A stretch of DNA of 64,000 nt from Diphasiastrum complanatum (taxonomy: Eukaryota; Streptophyta; Lycopodiopsida; Lycopodiales; Lycopodiaceae), in NCBI GenBank assembly GCA_029204225.1, contig CM055101.1:30148519-30212518 (forward strand), given 5' to 3'. The translations under genes were made by a program, and so were the position numbers. The notes under the pieces were generated by a model, which was not told the origin of the DNA, searched no databases, and was given only the letters and a program-made list of their open reading frames with translations. Below are positions 22,671-32,890 of this stretch, one piece after another (position 1 is the stretch's first letter; each line of letters begins with the position of its first letter).

Positions 22671-24314
22671 TAAAGTTGGTCTCATCGTAGACAAGCTCAA
22701 TGGCTCCAATTACTATTTGTGAAAATTTAAGATAAAGACCCTGCTAATCTCCAGCAAGTTGTGGGATGTTGTCACATGTATAGAAGTGAAGCCTGAAGAC
22801 GACACATCCGACTCTGTGGAAATCGAAGGACGATAAAGCTTTCACGCTTATTATTCTCAATATATTAGACACTAAGATTGGCCACATATCTGAAGCTGAA
22901 ACTTCGAAAGAAGTATGGGCCATCTTGAGCTCACTATATGATGTGAGAGACGTGACTTCCAAGTTGAATCTTAGAAGAAAATTTTTCACACTCAAGATGT
23001 CGAATGTTGATTCACTTTAGAATCACATCAACCAATCTAAGAATCTCTTGCAACAGATGGCAGCGGTTGGATCCATCATTGACAATCAAGAAGCAATCAT
23101 GACATGGCTTTCAACCTTGTCTTCTACATATAAGAACTTGGTGATGATCATATTCACAAACTTAGATCTAACTCTCACTAGAGTTATCACTATGTTCTTG
23201 CAAGAAGACAATCGAATAAGTCAAGATACCTCTTCGACTTCATCATCTCATGCTCTATATGTCATCAAAGTCTTAAAATGATAGAAGAAGAAAACCTCTA
23301 AACAGTCCGCTTCAAATCAAAAGATGACATAAAGTCGAGCATTTATTAATCCACAATCAAAGAAAAAGATGTTATGTAAGTATTACAAATGCACAAATCT
23401 TGAGATCCAGGATTGCAGGGTATTAAAAACAAAGAATGCCAACAAGCAACCAAATCAATAGGCGAAGGCATTTGCAATATCATCTTTATATCTCGAACTC
23501 GACATGAACAAAAGAGGGTTTATTGTCAAAGACCAAAAGGCATGATTCACTAATTCTTGATTTCTGGATTTTGGAGCTACTCCACATATGGCCAGTCATT
23601 GTGAGTATTTTCACTCCTAAATGCCTTACGGTACAAAGAAATTCATTCTTCTTGGCGACAATAGTACACACACTATCGAAGGTGAAGGCAATGTAAAATT
23701 GATGTTCCAGCATGATCAATTCAAACTACTATCAATTTCTTTGTATGTATCTAAATGCTCTACAAATCTGTTATCAGTAAGTAGAATTACCGATTTAGAT
23801 CATTGGGTTGAGTCTGATCAATGCCGAATTATCGATTGGACAAATAAGATCCCTCTTGCACTTGGCAAGAGGTATGGATACTTATATAGACTGGGATTGT
23901 TATTCTGACTTGAAAATCTATGTTCTTGTCAAGCATTGAAAACCTCTGTTCTTGTCAATAAAGAATTACTTTGGCATTATAGATTAGGACACTTGAATCA
24001 TACATCTATGTCGAACATGTCCAGACAATCCCTAGTACTTGATTTCGACTATCCAACCAATAAAGTCGACCTCCTTGTCTGTCAAAGCTGCATCCTTGTA
24101 AAATAGAGTAGGATTCATTTTACATCGAGTTATAGACATGCAACAAAAGATGTTCTAGATGGTGTTCATTCAGATATATGTGGTCCAATGCAAACTCTGT
24201 CCTTGCTTGATGCAAAGTATTTCATTACCTTCATTGACAAATAATTGAGAAGAACAGCTATTTATTTTATTAAGCAAAAATTGGAGGCTTTCAAGTTCAA
24301 ATGTCTTTCTCAAG
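22671..24314 (+). pseudogene. Copia gag-protease-integrase start, decayed
   Basis: Gag of UBN2 type (VDKLNGSNYYL, then ASKEVWAILSSLYDV-like and KLNLRRKFFTLKM) at 22671-23280, a degraded zinc knuckle (CKYYKCTNLEIQDC) near 23375, protease (LDFGATPHMASHCEYF) near 23567, GAG_pre-integrase (ELLWHYRLGHLNHTSMSNMS) near 23950 and integrase start (GVHSDICGPMQTLSLLDAKY) near 24160. Many stops and frameshifts. The gag is from a different clade from elements A and B. Around 24310 it changes in register into A-like integrase (element E). Confidence 0.8.
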
Positions 24315-25798
24315 TTCAAGAATGTTGTGGAGAGTCAATTCAACATGAAGGTCAAGTGGTTAAAGTTGACAAATGAAGACCTACCAAAAAGTTCACAAAG
24401 GCTTGTGTGAAACATGGGATCAAGAAAGAGCTTTCAAACTCAAAGGTTCTACTTGGTTTGGAAGAGAGGAAGACGACTCTTTTTGAAAGAGCTAAATCCA
24501 TGAGGGTGAATGCAAATCTTCCTAAGTCATTTTGGGGTGAAGCTTTGATTGTGCTAACTTTGTTTGCAATAGGTAATCAAATGTAGACTTGGATGGTAAG
24601 AGTTCATAATGAGGTCATTTTTGGTAAGAAGCCAAGGATGGAGCATTTGAACATCTTTGGTAATACTTGTTATGTCAACTCATCTTTTGGATTCTTGAAG
24701 GGAATATTTGTTGGCTATAGTGATGTTGTTGTTGTTGATCAATCTAACATTTTGGGTGGTGATAAGCATGATTCTTTGGATGGCGATGATGGAGATGCCT
24801 CTCCAAGTCAAGTTCTAAGAAGATCCTCAAGGGAAAGAAAAAATCCATCTAGGCTTACATATGATGAGAAGGTTAAGGAAGTTGAAGGTACAAACTTTGC
24901 TTTACTCACATGTTTTGGTTCTTCTTGTCTAGATGATGCTATGCAAGTGGATGATGGTTTTCAGGGATTAGAAGCAACTAATGGATCTGGAAAAGAGGTC
25001 TTATTCGATAACTTTGATGGTCAAGTGGAAGATCAAGATGTTGATCTCAAAGGAGTTCAACAACATAAAAGGAAAGTTGGCAATTTGGAACTAGTCAAGA
25101 GCATGAAAGAGAAATCAATTGGCAAAGATACTTTGGATCTATTTTTGTAGGTGTTTGAAGATTTAAGTAAGGTCAAAGGAGCAGCAAGGAAGTGTTTTTC
25201 AAGCTTACTTTATTTTTTCTATCTCATGTTTGAGTAATTTCTTGTGAATGTGTGCAAATTGTCAAGATATGGTGAAACTAGCTACATTGTTTTGCATCGT
25301 TTGGATGGCGGATTTGTACTAGCATTCTTGGCTGGTTTTGCTGATGGAAATGAAGCTAAAGGAGGCTTATTATATCACTTATTCATGGTCAAGTCATCAA
25401 GTGATGATAATATCTTGTGGCAAGATGGAGATGGAGGCTCATTCATGGAGTTTTATGGAGGATACATATCAAGAAGGGACAAAGATGGAGGAGAGAATCA
25501 AGAAGGTGGCCATCACTCACACTTATTGTTTGGTTGCTATAATTTTCCAAAGAGTTCAAAGTTGGAAGCATGGAGGAATCATTGCATTTACATTATATTT
25601 GGTTCTTCATGTTCTAGTCAAATCTTGACTTGTAAAATTAATGTAAGAAATCGTGACGCATCCAATGTGGACACTATTCTCTATATCAATTATGAAAGTT
25701 ACTATAAAATCGTAGAACGGAGGTCTAGTCTTATAATGGATATCATTCTTAAGAGGGATCAAAGTTCTATGTTAAAACTAATTGTAGAGGGAGTTTGA
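24315..25798 (+). pseudogene. Copia element E, A-like, RT and RNase H replaced
   Basis: Starts inside integrase (KNVVESQFNMKVKWLKLTNE), continues KKELSNSKVLLGLEERKTTL and FGNTCYVNSSFGFLKGIFVG, then the linker SSRERKNPSRLTYDEK. Integrase catalytic positions are lost (SDNGG is replaced by TNED, the Glu motif is altered). From about 24900 the unknown segment shared with A and F follows: NGSGKEVLFDNFDGQVEDQD, SSLLYFFYLMFE, VCKLSRYGETSYI, LAFLAGFADGNEA, LWQDGDGGSFMEFYGGYI, KLEAWRNHCIYII, VDTILYINYESYY. It ends QSSMLKLIVEGV and TGA, so only the last residues of the normal polyprotein remain. The 24593-25150 and 25244-25798 frames are long and open. Confidence 0.82.
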
Positions 25799-25880
25799 GA
25801 AATTGTCAACTAGTTTGAGATTTATCATGTCTACTTTAATAGAAAATTTTGGCCAATATGCATTTTAGACTTAGAGATTG
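25794..25880 (+). repeat. 3' LTR start of element E (truncated)
   Basis: After the purine-rich gtagagggag comes tttgagaaattgtcaactag, matching the F-family LTR start at 62990 and 58329. Homology fades after roughly 85 bp, where another repeat begins. Confidence 0.65.
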
Positions 25881-26270
25881 TTAGCCGATATTTTCGCACG
25901 AAAAATCGGGCTCTTTTTGAAGCGATTTTCACAATTTTGTACAAAAACTGGCATGTAAAACCCAGCTATTAATGGTAAAATTGACACAAAGCTGCCTATA
26001 GATAGGGGTCCGAGCCCGCCCAAAATGTGGCTAGAGAAAATTTTGGGGACTTAGAAATGGCTCATAAAATAATTTACGGCCTTAGAATTGGCCCGATTAT
26101 ACTAGCCAGCATGGCCGAGCAATTTTTCGAATGTACTCTGCTACTTTTTATTAATACGAAAAATTGCCTACTATGTTTTTCAGGGGACAAGTTGCCTTAA
26201 AGAAACCCCAAGTCATGAGTGCTCGCCAGTAATGATACACGGAAAAACGGCAATGAGAAAAATCAACTCG
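25880..26270 (+). repeat. Dispersed repeat related to 46893-47180
   Basis: Shares gttagcc, aaaaatcggact-like and ggggtccgagcccgcc motifs, followed by a gtggcta stretch, in the same order as the second copy (ggggtcccagtccgcc). Boundaries and class are unknown. Confidence 0.5.
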
Positions 26271-26592
26271 CAACAAATGGCTGAAATTTATGGGACAACG
26301 TCAAGGAAACTGCAACAAAAATATAGGCAAGTTCCAGTGCAAGTCGAAGCGGCACCCTGATAGACAAATCACCTCGATGGCTTGAGCCATGGGCCACAGA
26401 CACGCAAAAGGAAAATACAAGTGAAGGCCAAAAAGTGCTTAACAAAAATACCCTACCTAAAAGTGGTAGGAATTGACCACAAGTAGCAACAATGAGGACC
26501 ACCCAATTAAGAAGAGTAATAAAGAGAAGTACTTACCATTTACACCCCGAACAAGTGCAAAAGAGGAAATTGGCTCACACATGTGGTACCCC

Positions 26593-26852
26593 TGTACCCA
26601 TCACCCCAATCCATCTTTTTGGAAAGGGGAATGGTACCACTTGTGGTCAAATCACAACTAAGAGCCATGTATACGTCCCAATGTTCTGCCTGGTAGGAAT
26701 CAAAGATCAAAGTGAGGCCATACTGTACCCATCACCCCAATCCATCTTTTTGGAAAGGGGAATTACCACTTGTGGTCAAATCACAACTAAGAGCCATGTA
26801 TACTTCCCAATGTTCTGCCTGGTAGGAATCAAAGATCAAAGTGAGGCCATAC
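26593..26852 (+). repeat. 131-bp tandem duplication, two units
   Basis: Unit 1 (26593-26723) and unit 2 (26724-26852) are almost identical; unit 2 lacks two bases (aatggtacc against aattacc) and has one visible substitution (tatacg/tatact). Unit junctions are precise, so the duplication is recent. No coding frame is conserved across it. Confidence 0.9.
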
Positions 26853-26944
26853 TGGAAGCCCTCCCTCACTGGTTCATAGAGGCATTCAAGTCCTCTTTGT
26901 GAAGCTAATTTGAGCTTATTGTCACTGGCCACCACAACTAAATT

Positions 26945-27472
26945 TTGGGGGCAAATTACAACGGTGGACAGTCGCACTTCTGCTGTCAATCCATCACATT
27001 TCTTACAGCAGCGGGCATATACACTTCTATTTCATTCTTAGCGCTTTTTTTACCAACTGATCGTACTTGGAAAGGCAGAATATCTGCTTCCAATCACTTC
27101 TATGAGACATTAGATAGCTGCTATCAGTCATATTCATGGGCAAAATCATCTCCACTTTGTGGGCCATCAATGAAGGTATCCTTACCCAGAAGAAACGAAG
27201 CCATCACTACCTTCAACGTTACTATCCGCAACAGCAATGCTCATTTATCTCAGCTGCCACTTAGACTACCCTCCTCGATTCCGACCACTCAGATGCAGGA
27301 TGGATCTTCCCTAGTGACTACATTTTTATTCGCCAATGGGGAGGAGGGGATACACTACGAGTTAACCCATGCTTTTCCTACCACTCCTGTAGTACACTCA
27401 GTTTCAAACAATGGGTTGACTGCACCACTTGCTATTGAAACATCATCCCAGAACGGCAATGTGATCAGATGA
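26945..27472 (+). CDS. Unrecognised 175-codon frame
   Basis: An open frame starting MGANYNGGQSHFCC, with a moderately hydrophobic stretch (ITFLTAAGIYTSISFLALFL) near residues 17-36 and a Ser/Thr-rich remainder. I recognise no domain. It ends within a degenerate tandem repeat (27437-27700), which argues against a conserved protein. Probably a chance frame in repeat DNA. Confidence 0.2.
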   Translation: MGANYNGGQSHFCCQSITFLTAAGIYTSISFLALFLPTDRTWKGRISASNHFYETLDSCYQSYSWAKSSPLCGPSMKVSLPRRNEAITTFNVTIRNSNAHLSQLPLRLPSSIPTTQMQDGSSLVTTFLFANGEEGIHYELTHAFPTTPVVHSVSNNGLTAPLAIETSSQNGNVIR

Positions 27473-27700
27473 CCCATTTCAATGTTTGTGTAGCACGCTT
27501 GACTGCCGTTTGATCCTCACGTCAAGTATCCGAGCTCAAATGTTGAAGCATTACTCCAGAGCTACGATCAGACAACTCACCTTTTCTATCAGTGTTTGCA
27601 TAGAATGCTTGATTTGTCGCTTGATCATCATTCCCAGTACCTAACTACTGCTGTTGAAATCTCATTCCAGACCAGCACTGTGATGAAGCAACTAACCTTT
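27437..27700 (+). repeat. Degenerate tandem repeat, about 106-110 bp period
   Basis: Anchors ttgaaacatcatcccagaac (27437), ttgaagcattactccagagc (27543) and ttgaaatctcattccagacc (27653) are each followed by gatcaga/gatgaag and cacctttctatcag-like text. Three diverged units. Confidence 0.65.
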
Positions 27701-28958
27701 ATATCAATGATGATCGGAATGCTTGATTGTCACCTATATCTGAACGCTGTTGTTGCGAGGCTGACAATCAGCACGACCTCATTCTAGAATGCTTGACTAC
27801 TATTGGCAGCAAGGCCTGACTACTGCTGGGTCTTCATTCCCGAACTACATAGATCATTTAGTGGATAAAAAGTGAAACTAAGGGTGGGTCGGGGGTTACC
27901 GAATATATCATGCATGCTCCAAAACTTGGATCAATCCATGCTACTAGGCTTGAAGTAAGTCCCTCTGGTAAGGCCACCCAACTCGAAGAACGTGGGTCCA
28001 AGCCCTGTGTGAACTTATGACTTGGGGCTTCCGCAACACCACCGGTTCCTTTTCCCACGCATGAGGTATATCTTTAAGCTTCATATTATCAATGCGAATG
28101 GGAATTGGGTGTAAGATGAATGTTCATATTGATGGTCGTTTCATGATCATGGATCATAGTATGGTAGGATATGCATTCTAGGATATGATGAATTGAATGT
28201 CTTGTTATTTTTATATTGTATGACGTGTACCGATCTTTTAAGCTTGTCAAAATTGGAACTACACTATGAGCTTTCCAGCATCTTGTTATCTATGTGCAAA
28301 TCCACACACTCGACCTCTTTGAAATACAAGAGCGGGCTGTCCACCATCCGTGGTTGAAATACATCACCATGGTTAGGGGTCAATTTAGTCACATCCGTCG
28401 TTGGAACTGCCTAGCGAAATACCTAGGCCTAACGGTTCGTATACCTGGCACCCCAACGTTGCACGAAATTAACAAAGAGATGACGTCCTATTTCTATTTG
28501 GTGTATGTGTGCTAGCTTCATCTTGTGTGCCTTAAAATTGTTGATTGACTGCTCATGGACATTTCACAATAATTGTAAGCAACACCCCCTTTGCCAAGTG
28601 CAACCGTAAGATTGACAGACCCTAAACTTTGAAGGCTTAAGGCTAGAGCCATAATGCCATGAGGCGGCCTTGGACCCGTAGGCTACAAGACTTTAGTGTA
28701 GTGGGGATGCCCTTAATCACCGTCACCTAGAGCTATGAGATGGAAAGATAGGATCAATAGGATCAAGAGTGCTATTAAACCTCCTTAAAGCCGTGCCTCT
28801 TGGGGCCTAGAAAACCCTCATCAGCTAGGAGCACAGGGTGGTTGAGACGGCCCTCGGGATTGGAAGTGGGATCCCTCAATCACTCATGTAAGGGCAGTGT
28901 GGGCCCTTCCTCTTTTAGGGCTTTCTGGCGAGACCGACCCCCCAGTGGAAATTTCCCC
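27701..28958. other. No gene recognised; possible gypsy LTR
   Basis: Stops in all frames. A GC-richer stretch around 28560-28958 leads to a primer-site-like motif at 28959 and may be the 3' part of an LTR, but no second LTR copy is in the window. Confidence 0.35.
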
Positions 28959-29119
28959 TAACATTGGTGTGTCTGCCGGGAGCTAGAACCTGATCATGGG
29001 CTATTGTTTGAAGGGCGGTTATCTATGCGTAGGACTCTAAACTGTATGGATTAGCCATTTGCAGGTTGCTTATGTTATTTGACCCACCAGATGCTTAACA
29101 TTGGTGCGTCTGCCGGGAG
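28959..29119 (+). repeat. Duplicated gypsy-like LTR end and primer site
   Basis: taacattggtgtgtctgccg at 28959 and taacattggtgcgtctgccg at 29096, each continuing ggag, 137 bp apart. The layout (aaca then ttggtg..ctgccgggag) resembles a gypsy LTR end joined to a primer-binding site. The two differ by one base over 24. Confidence 0.5.
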
Positions 29120-29368
29120 TTGAAATATTTTTAGGGGAGGTGTTTGAAGTGCGATTACCTATAGCAGTGGCCTAGAAAATATCCGGGTGAATAATTTGTC
29201 AGTTGAATGGTTGTAGTTGTCAACCACTTGCTAACATATAGTGTGAGCTACCTGACTAGTGTCGAATGTTGTTTCGAAAGACTATTACTAGGTTAGTAGA
29301 AGTCGAAGTGGTTAGCATCACGCAATGAGGTGTGCTGATCCCACACACAGAGTATACATTCTAGAACC

Positions 29369-30280
29369 TTGTCACTGTTACGGTCTTTACCTTTTAATGA
29401 TGTATCATGGTATATTGATAGTGGAGCAACAACTCATATGAGTTGCTCCAAAGATTCTTTTGTTTCTATTGAATCTGTTCTAGATCCTAAGAAATCAATA
29501 TACACAACAGTTGGTGATACATGTGCAATTGAAGGTGTTGGAAGTTGTTCCTTAGAACTTACATCTTCTATGAATTTTACACTTTCCAATGTTCTCTATG
29601 TGCCTAATCTCACAAAGAGTGTGATTAGTGTAGGAAAGTTGTTAGATGATGGTTATGAACTGGATTTCAATATCAATGGTTGTTTCATAAAGAAAGAAGA
29701 TAAGATCCTTGCAAGTGGATCTAAATATAGAGGTATTTTCAAGCTAGATGTGCATGAAAATTCAAGTTTATGTGATGCTGCATTGATGACTTATGTTTTC
29801 AAGGAGGAGCTATGGCATAGGAAGTTTTATGTTTCCAACTTCAGGTCTATGCCTATTATAGTCAAGGAGATCAAGCCAGGAGTGGCTTATTCTATGGCAA
29901 AATCACTTATGGATCCATATTTATTGTCTTCTAAAAAGACAGAACATTCTATGGAGTTGAAACATTCCGATGTTCATCTTTCTTTATCAGTAAGCAAGGA
30001 AGGTGTTTCTTGCTTTGCATGTACTATTGATGGATCCACAAATTACATTTGGATGTGTCTTGTCTCTTCAAGCTTTTTGGTGCATGTGTATGTTCCATCA
30101 TGCAAAACTTTATGGAGTTATGAAGCTAATGGAAGGAGTGCACTTTATGAAGTCTTGTTCAGTTATAAGCCTAAGGTTGTATACCTCAGTGTTCTTGAAG
30201 ACTATTGCTTTGTATGTGGTTTCTTGGAAAAAAAAAAATATTTACATGGGCAGGATCCCCCAAACATTAATAACAAATGA
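29369..30280 (+). pseudogene. Element D protease and truncated integrase
   Basis: 303 codons open. Protease motif VSWYIDSGATTHMSCSKDSF, then VLYVPNLTKSVISVGKLLDD, a pre-integrase remnant (EELWHRKFYVSNFRSM) and integrase start (MELKHSDVHLSLSVSKEGVS, FACTIDGSTNYIWMCLV). The catalytic core with the second Asp and the Glu is deleted in frame: sequence jumps to ALYEVLFSYKPKVVYLSVLE, normally 60-70 residues past the core. From 30234 the frame runs into inverted LTR. Confidence 0.82.
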
Positions 30281-30314
30281 TAGATATGTTTTACAATTTT
30301 TAACACTCCTCCTT
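30234..30314 (-). repeat. Inverted LTR start plus polypurine tract of element D
   Basis: On the minus strand: aaggaggag (30314-30306), then tgttaaaaattg from 30305 leftwards to about 30234. This matches the outer end of the element C LTR at 43567-43496 with a few changes. Confidence 0.85.
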
Positions 30315-30414
30315 AAAATATATCTATCTGATGTTGGTGAAGATCCTTTGAGTTTGGATTCTTTGCTTTGCATTCTAAGTGAAGCTGAACAAAGAATCCA
30401 TCATAGCAGTATGT

Positions 30415-31443
30415 TTACCAAATCCACGATAAGTTCTCTTTGATAGAAATCTTTTCCAAATGCCTTTGAGAAATATTCCACCAACCTACTACTATGCCAA
30501 TGTACCTCCTGTATGTCTGATGTCGATCATGGGTATGCAAAGTCCACATGCATGAAGTTGGCTGCAAGAAAGACTGAAAAAACCGAGGCTTCCATGCCTC
30601 ATCATGACCACAAAGATCATACAGATCAAGATTGTACCATGAGCAATATTCAAGATCAAGCATACTAGCTTCACTAGTCCAAAAAATATGAACTCTATCA
30701 AAAAAGGATCTAATCTTGAAACCATACTCAAACTTGAGAAAATTAGGGCTAAATACTTTCTTGAGGGTGTAAGTGTCCTCAGTGGATGCTTCACTTAACT
30801 TCACAAGAAGTTTACAATATGCCTGAATACATGAAAACACTCCTTTTTTCAAACTATGAGTACTAAACTCACACTTGCTCTTACTCAATTTAAGAGCATA
30901 CAAATGATGGTACAACATCTTGCTTTCTAGATGTTTTGGAAACATAATCAAGTCACAAAAGACAAGAAGTAATTCCAAACTAAAGACTTCATTCAAAACC
31001 AGAATAGTCTTGCTTGATCTTTGAGATAAACAAATCTCAATTAAGCAAGATACATCATTAATCAAAGAAAAAGAACAATAGGTGAGTAAAACAAAATGAA
31101 TACCACCTTTATTTTTCTTTTCTTTTCCATGAAATAAGATCAACAAGGACTCGGCCTTGTACAACGATGAAGATCTCCTTGGACATGCATATTGAGGATA
31201 CTCCTCCTCAAACCTTGACCTCATCACAACTTGATTACTTGCCATAGTAATGACTTGTGATGCACTATGAGACACTGTGCTCTCGGCCACTTCTAGGATA
31301 GAAAATAGATCTTCAAAATCAAGAACTTCTCCATGCTCAAACACCTTCGAGATAGAGAGTGTAAAGGCTATGTAGCCTTCCTTGGTGGATAAGCATCCAA
31401 CCATGATCCACAGACTAGTCCAAGGTAAGTGAATTGAGCACAT
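30415..31443 (-). CDS. 342-codon frame in the inverted segment of element D
   Basis: Open over 1029 bp. Before the inversion this strand was the sense strand of element D. The first about 60 residues fit the copia integrase C-terminal region (LWIMVGCLSTKEGYIAFTLS, SISKVFEHGEVLDFEDLFSI). The rest (FEEEYPQYACPRRSSSLYKA, VLNEVFSLELLLVFCDLIMF, ILNIAHG-like text in another frame, YCSWYNLDLYDLCGHDEAWK) occupies the place of RT and RNase H, with none of their motifs. The first 8 codons overlap LTR sequence. No known family recognised. Whether it is translated is unknown. Confidence 0.45.
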   Translation of the reverse strand: MCSIHLPWTSLWIMVGCLSTKEGYIAFTLSISKVFEHGEVLDFEDLFSILEVAESTVSHSASQVITMASNQVVMRSRFEEEYPQYACPRRSSSLYKAESLLILFHGKEKKNKGGIHFVLLTYCSFSLINDVSCLIEICLSQRSSKTILVLNEVFSLELLLVFCDLIMFPKHLESKMLYHHLYALKLSKSKCEFSTHSLKKGVFSCIQAYCKLLVKLSEASTEDTYTLKKVFSPNFLKFEYGFKIRSFFDRVHIFWTSEASMLDLEYCSWYNLDLYDLCGHDEAWKPRFFQSFLQPTSCMWTLHTHDRHQTYRRYIGIVVGWWNISQRHLEKISIKENLSWIW

Positions 31444-32208
31444 ATCCTTGTAGAATAGGGCGAGTTTGGGTTAGGTAGATCAAATTCCAGTGACATGCAT
31501 AAAGTCTAGTTGGTCTAGTATGATATGCAATAATGTTGACAATGTCTAGTTTGACATGCATATGGAGATTCACATGGAATTGGTCAATTATGACCTTGTA
31601 GAAACTCGAGCCACAATAAATGCATAATGTCCTAAGTTTTCATAGTGACATGAAAAGCATGCAATCACTCTAATGGACACATGCATGTAGATTTGTACAT
31701 GGCTAGTTGAGAAATTGCCATTTGGAGAAAGTAGGTAGAAGTTAGGTGCAACCTATGCATGCTAGCAGTTAGGTGTCAAGTTATTAGTTGTTTGCACTTG
31801 AATAGGTGTAGGATGTGCATTGAATGCAAGGAGTACCATGAATTTTGGCTCTCCTATATATGTACATATCATTCTCATTCACAAACTAATGAAGAACCAA
31901 AGTTTTGTAGCTATCTCATGCTTGGTTGGATCTAAACTGTTTTTTCTTGTTATCTCTCTAGCTCTCTCTCTCTAACTCGTGTTGAGGCTAATGCTTATGC
32001 ATTGTAATCTATTACTTTTAATCATTCTTTGATTCATTGCTATCATAGTCTATTGATTAGCATGCTAGATTGTGAATTAGCCATATCTTCTGAACTAGAT
32101 CTTGTTGAACAGTCTAGAATCAGGGTACTGTGCCAATCATAAAGCTTAATCAAGATCAGTCACTCTTGTGGACATTCCCCACACGTGTGAATTCTGGAAT
32201 TTTCAACA
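31419..32208 (+). repeat. LTR of element D (bases after the inversion breakpoint)
   Basis: Matches the reverse complement of 42698-43489 over its whole length, ending ggaattttcaaca. It includes a TATA-like ctatatatgtac near 31855 and cacacgtgtgaa at about 32180-32191. No primer-binding site follows, consistent with a 3' LTR. Confidence 0.85.
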
Positions 32209-32885
32209 AAATCAAGGATAAGGGTATAGTCTATCATCGTATCATCTATCCAACATTGATTTTGTTGTCTGGGTCTATCATGATGTATAAAATTGGGTGC
32301 TAAAGAGCTCAGATCTCTCGTCTGATGCATGTGATTCTCATGTATATCTGGACTCCATAGTAGAAATGAGAGATCCGTATATGTAGCTTGGAATATTCTT
32401 CCGGCCATATCATAGATTTCCTCACCTTTGGTCCTATCCATGGTTGGGGTATTTCTTACTTTACCTTTAAATCCATACTCAAAATCTTCATTTTCAACTT
32501 CATAATCATAGCCCGACATGTCATCCACCCAATAGAGAGTATCAAATAGCATCTCTTGGGTTCCTTGGGTAGGGTTTTGGTACTCAGTCTCACCATTGTG
32601 TATCAACGTACTCATGCTCACCATGGTCACGTGATCGTTGAATAGGTCATGTTCATTATCGAAAGTCATGGAATCTGGATCGGTATTCACAGGGTCGGTC
32701 CACACTGATTCTTCTATTTCCTCCCAATTTGAGATACCATTTCTGTCACCCAAGTCTGGAGGTACAATTTCAACTGGCTGATTGCTAAATATTGCTACTA
32801 TTGCCTCCTCAGACTTAGTGGACTTCCCAAGACTCACTTGTCATTCACTCTCTTTCATCCACTCTTCTCTAGGGGGGTCTGTTCG
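32209..32885 (-). pseudogene. Gypsy-like ORF remnant, distal part
   Basis: Minus-strand frame from 32837 (SLGKSTKSEEAIVAIFSNQP) rich in acidic residues (DDMSGYDYEVENEDFEYGF), running into the element D LTR end at 32208. It is the continuation, across the element B insertion, of the minus-strand sequence at 39327-41405. I recognise no catalytic domain; it may be a linker after gag. Confidence 0.4.
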
Positions 32886-32890
32886 TGACT
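32886..32890. repeat. Target-site duplication of element B, left
   Basis: tgact, repeated exactly at 39322-39326. Confidence 0.92.

Larger units (their letters stand above)
29369..32208 (+). mobile_element. Copia element D with internal inversion
   Basis: Order on the plus strand: protease and integrase remnant (plus, 29369-30232), first 72 bases of the LTR inverted (30234-30305), polypurine tract inverted (30306-30314), 3' internal sequence inverted (30315-31418), remaining LTR plus (31419-32208). One inversion of about 1.2 kb, with one breakpoint in the LTR near base 75, explains all junctions. The undisturbed LTR for comparison is 42698-43567 of element C (minus). No 5' LTR or gag lies upstream, so the element is also 5'-truncated. 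Confidence 0.8.

Noticed and set aside
26593-26852. CRISPR-like array
   Set aside because: Two long contiguous units without spacers, in plant DNA.
27920-28060. tRNA-like or SINE-like sequence (gggtccaagccc)
   Set aside because: B-box match is weak, no convincing A box or target duplication.
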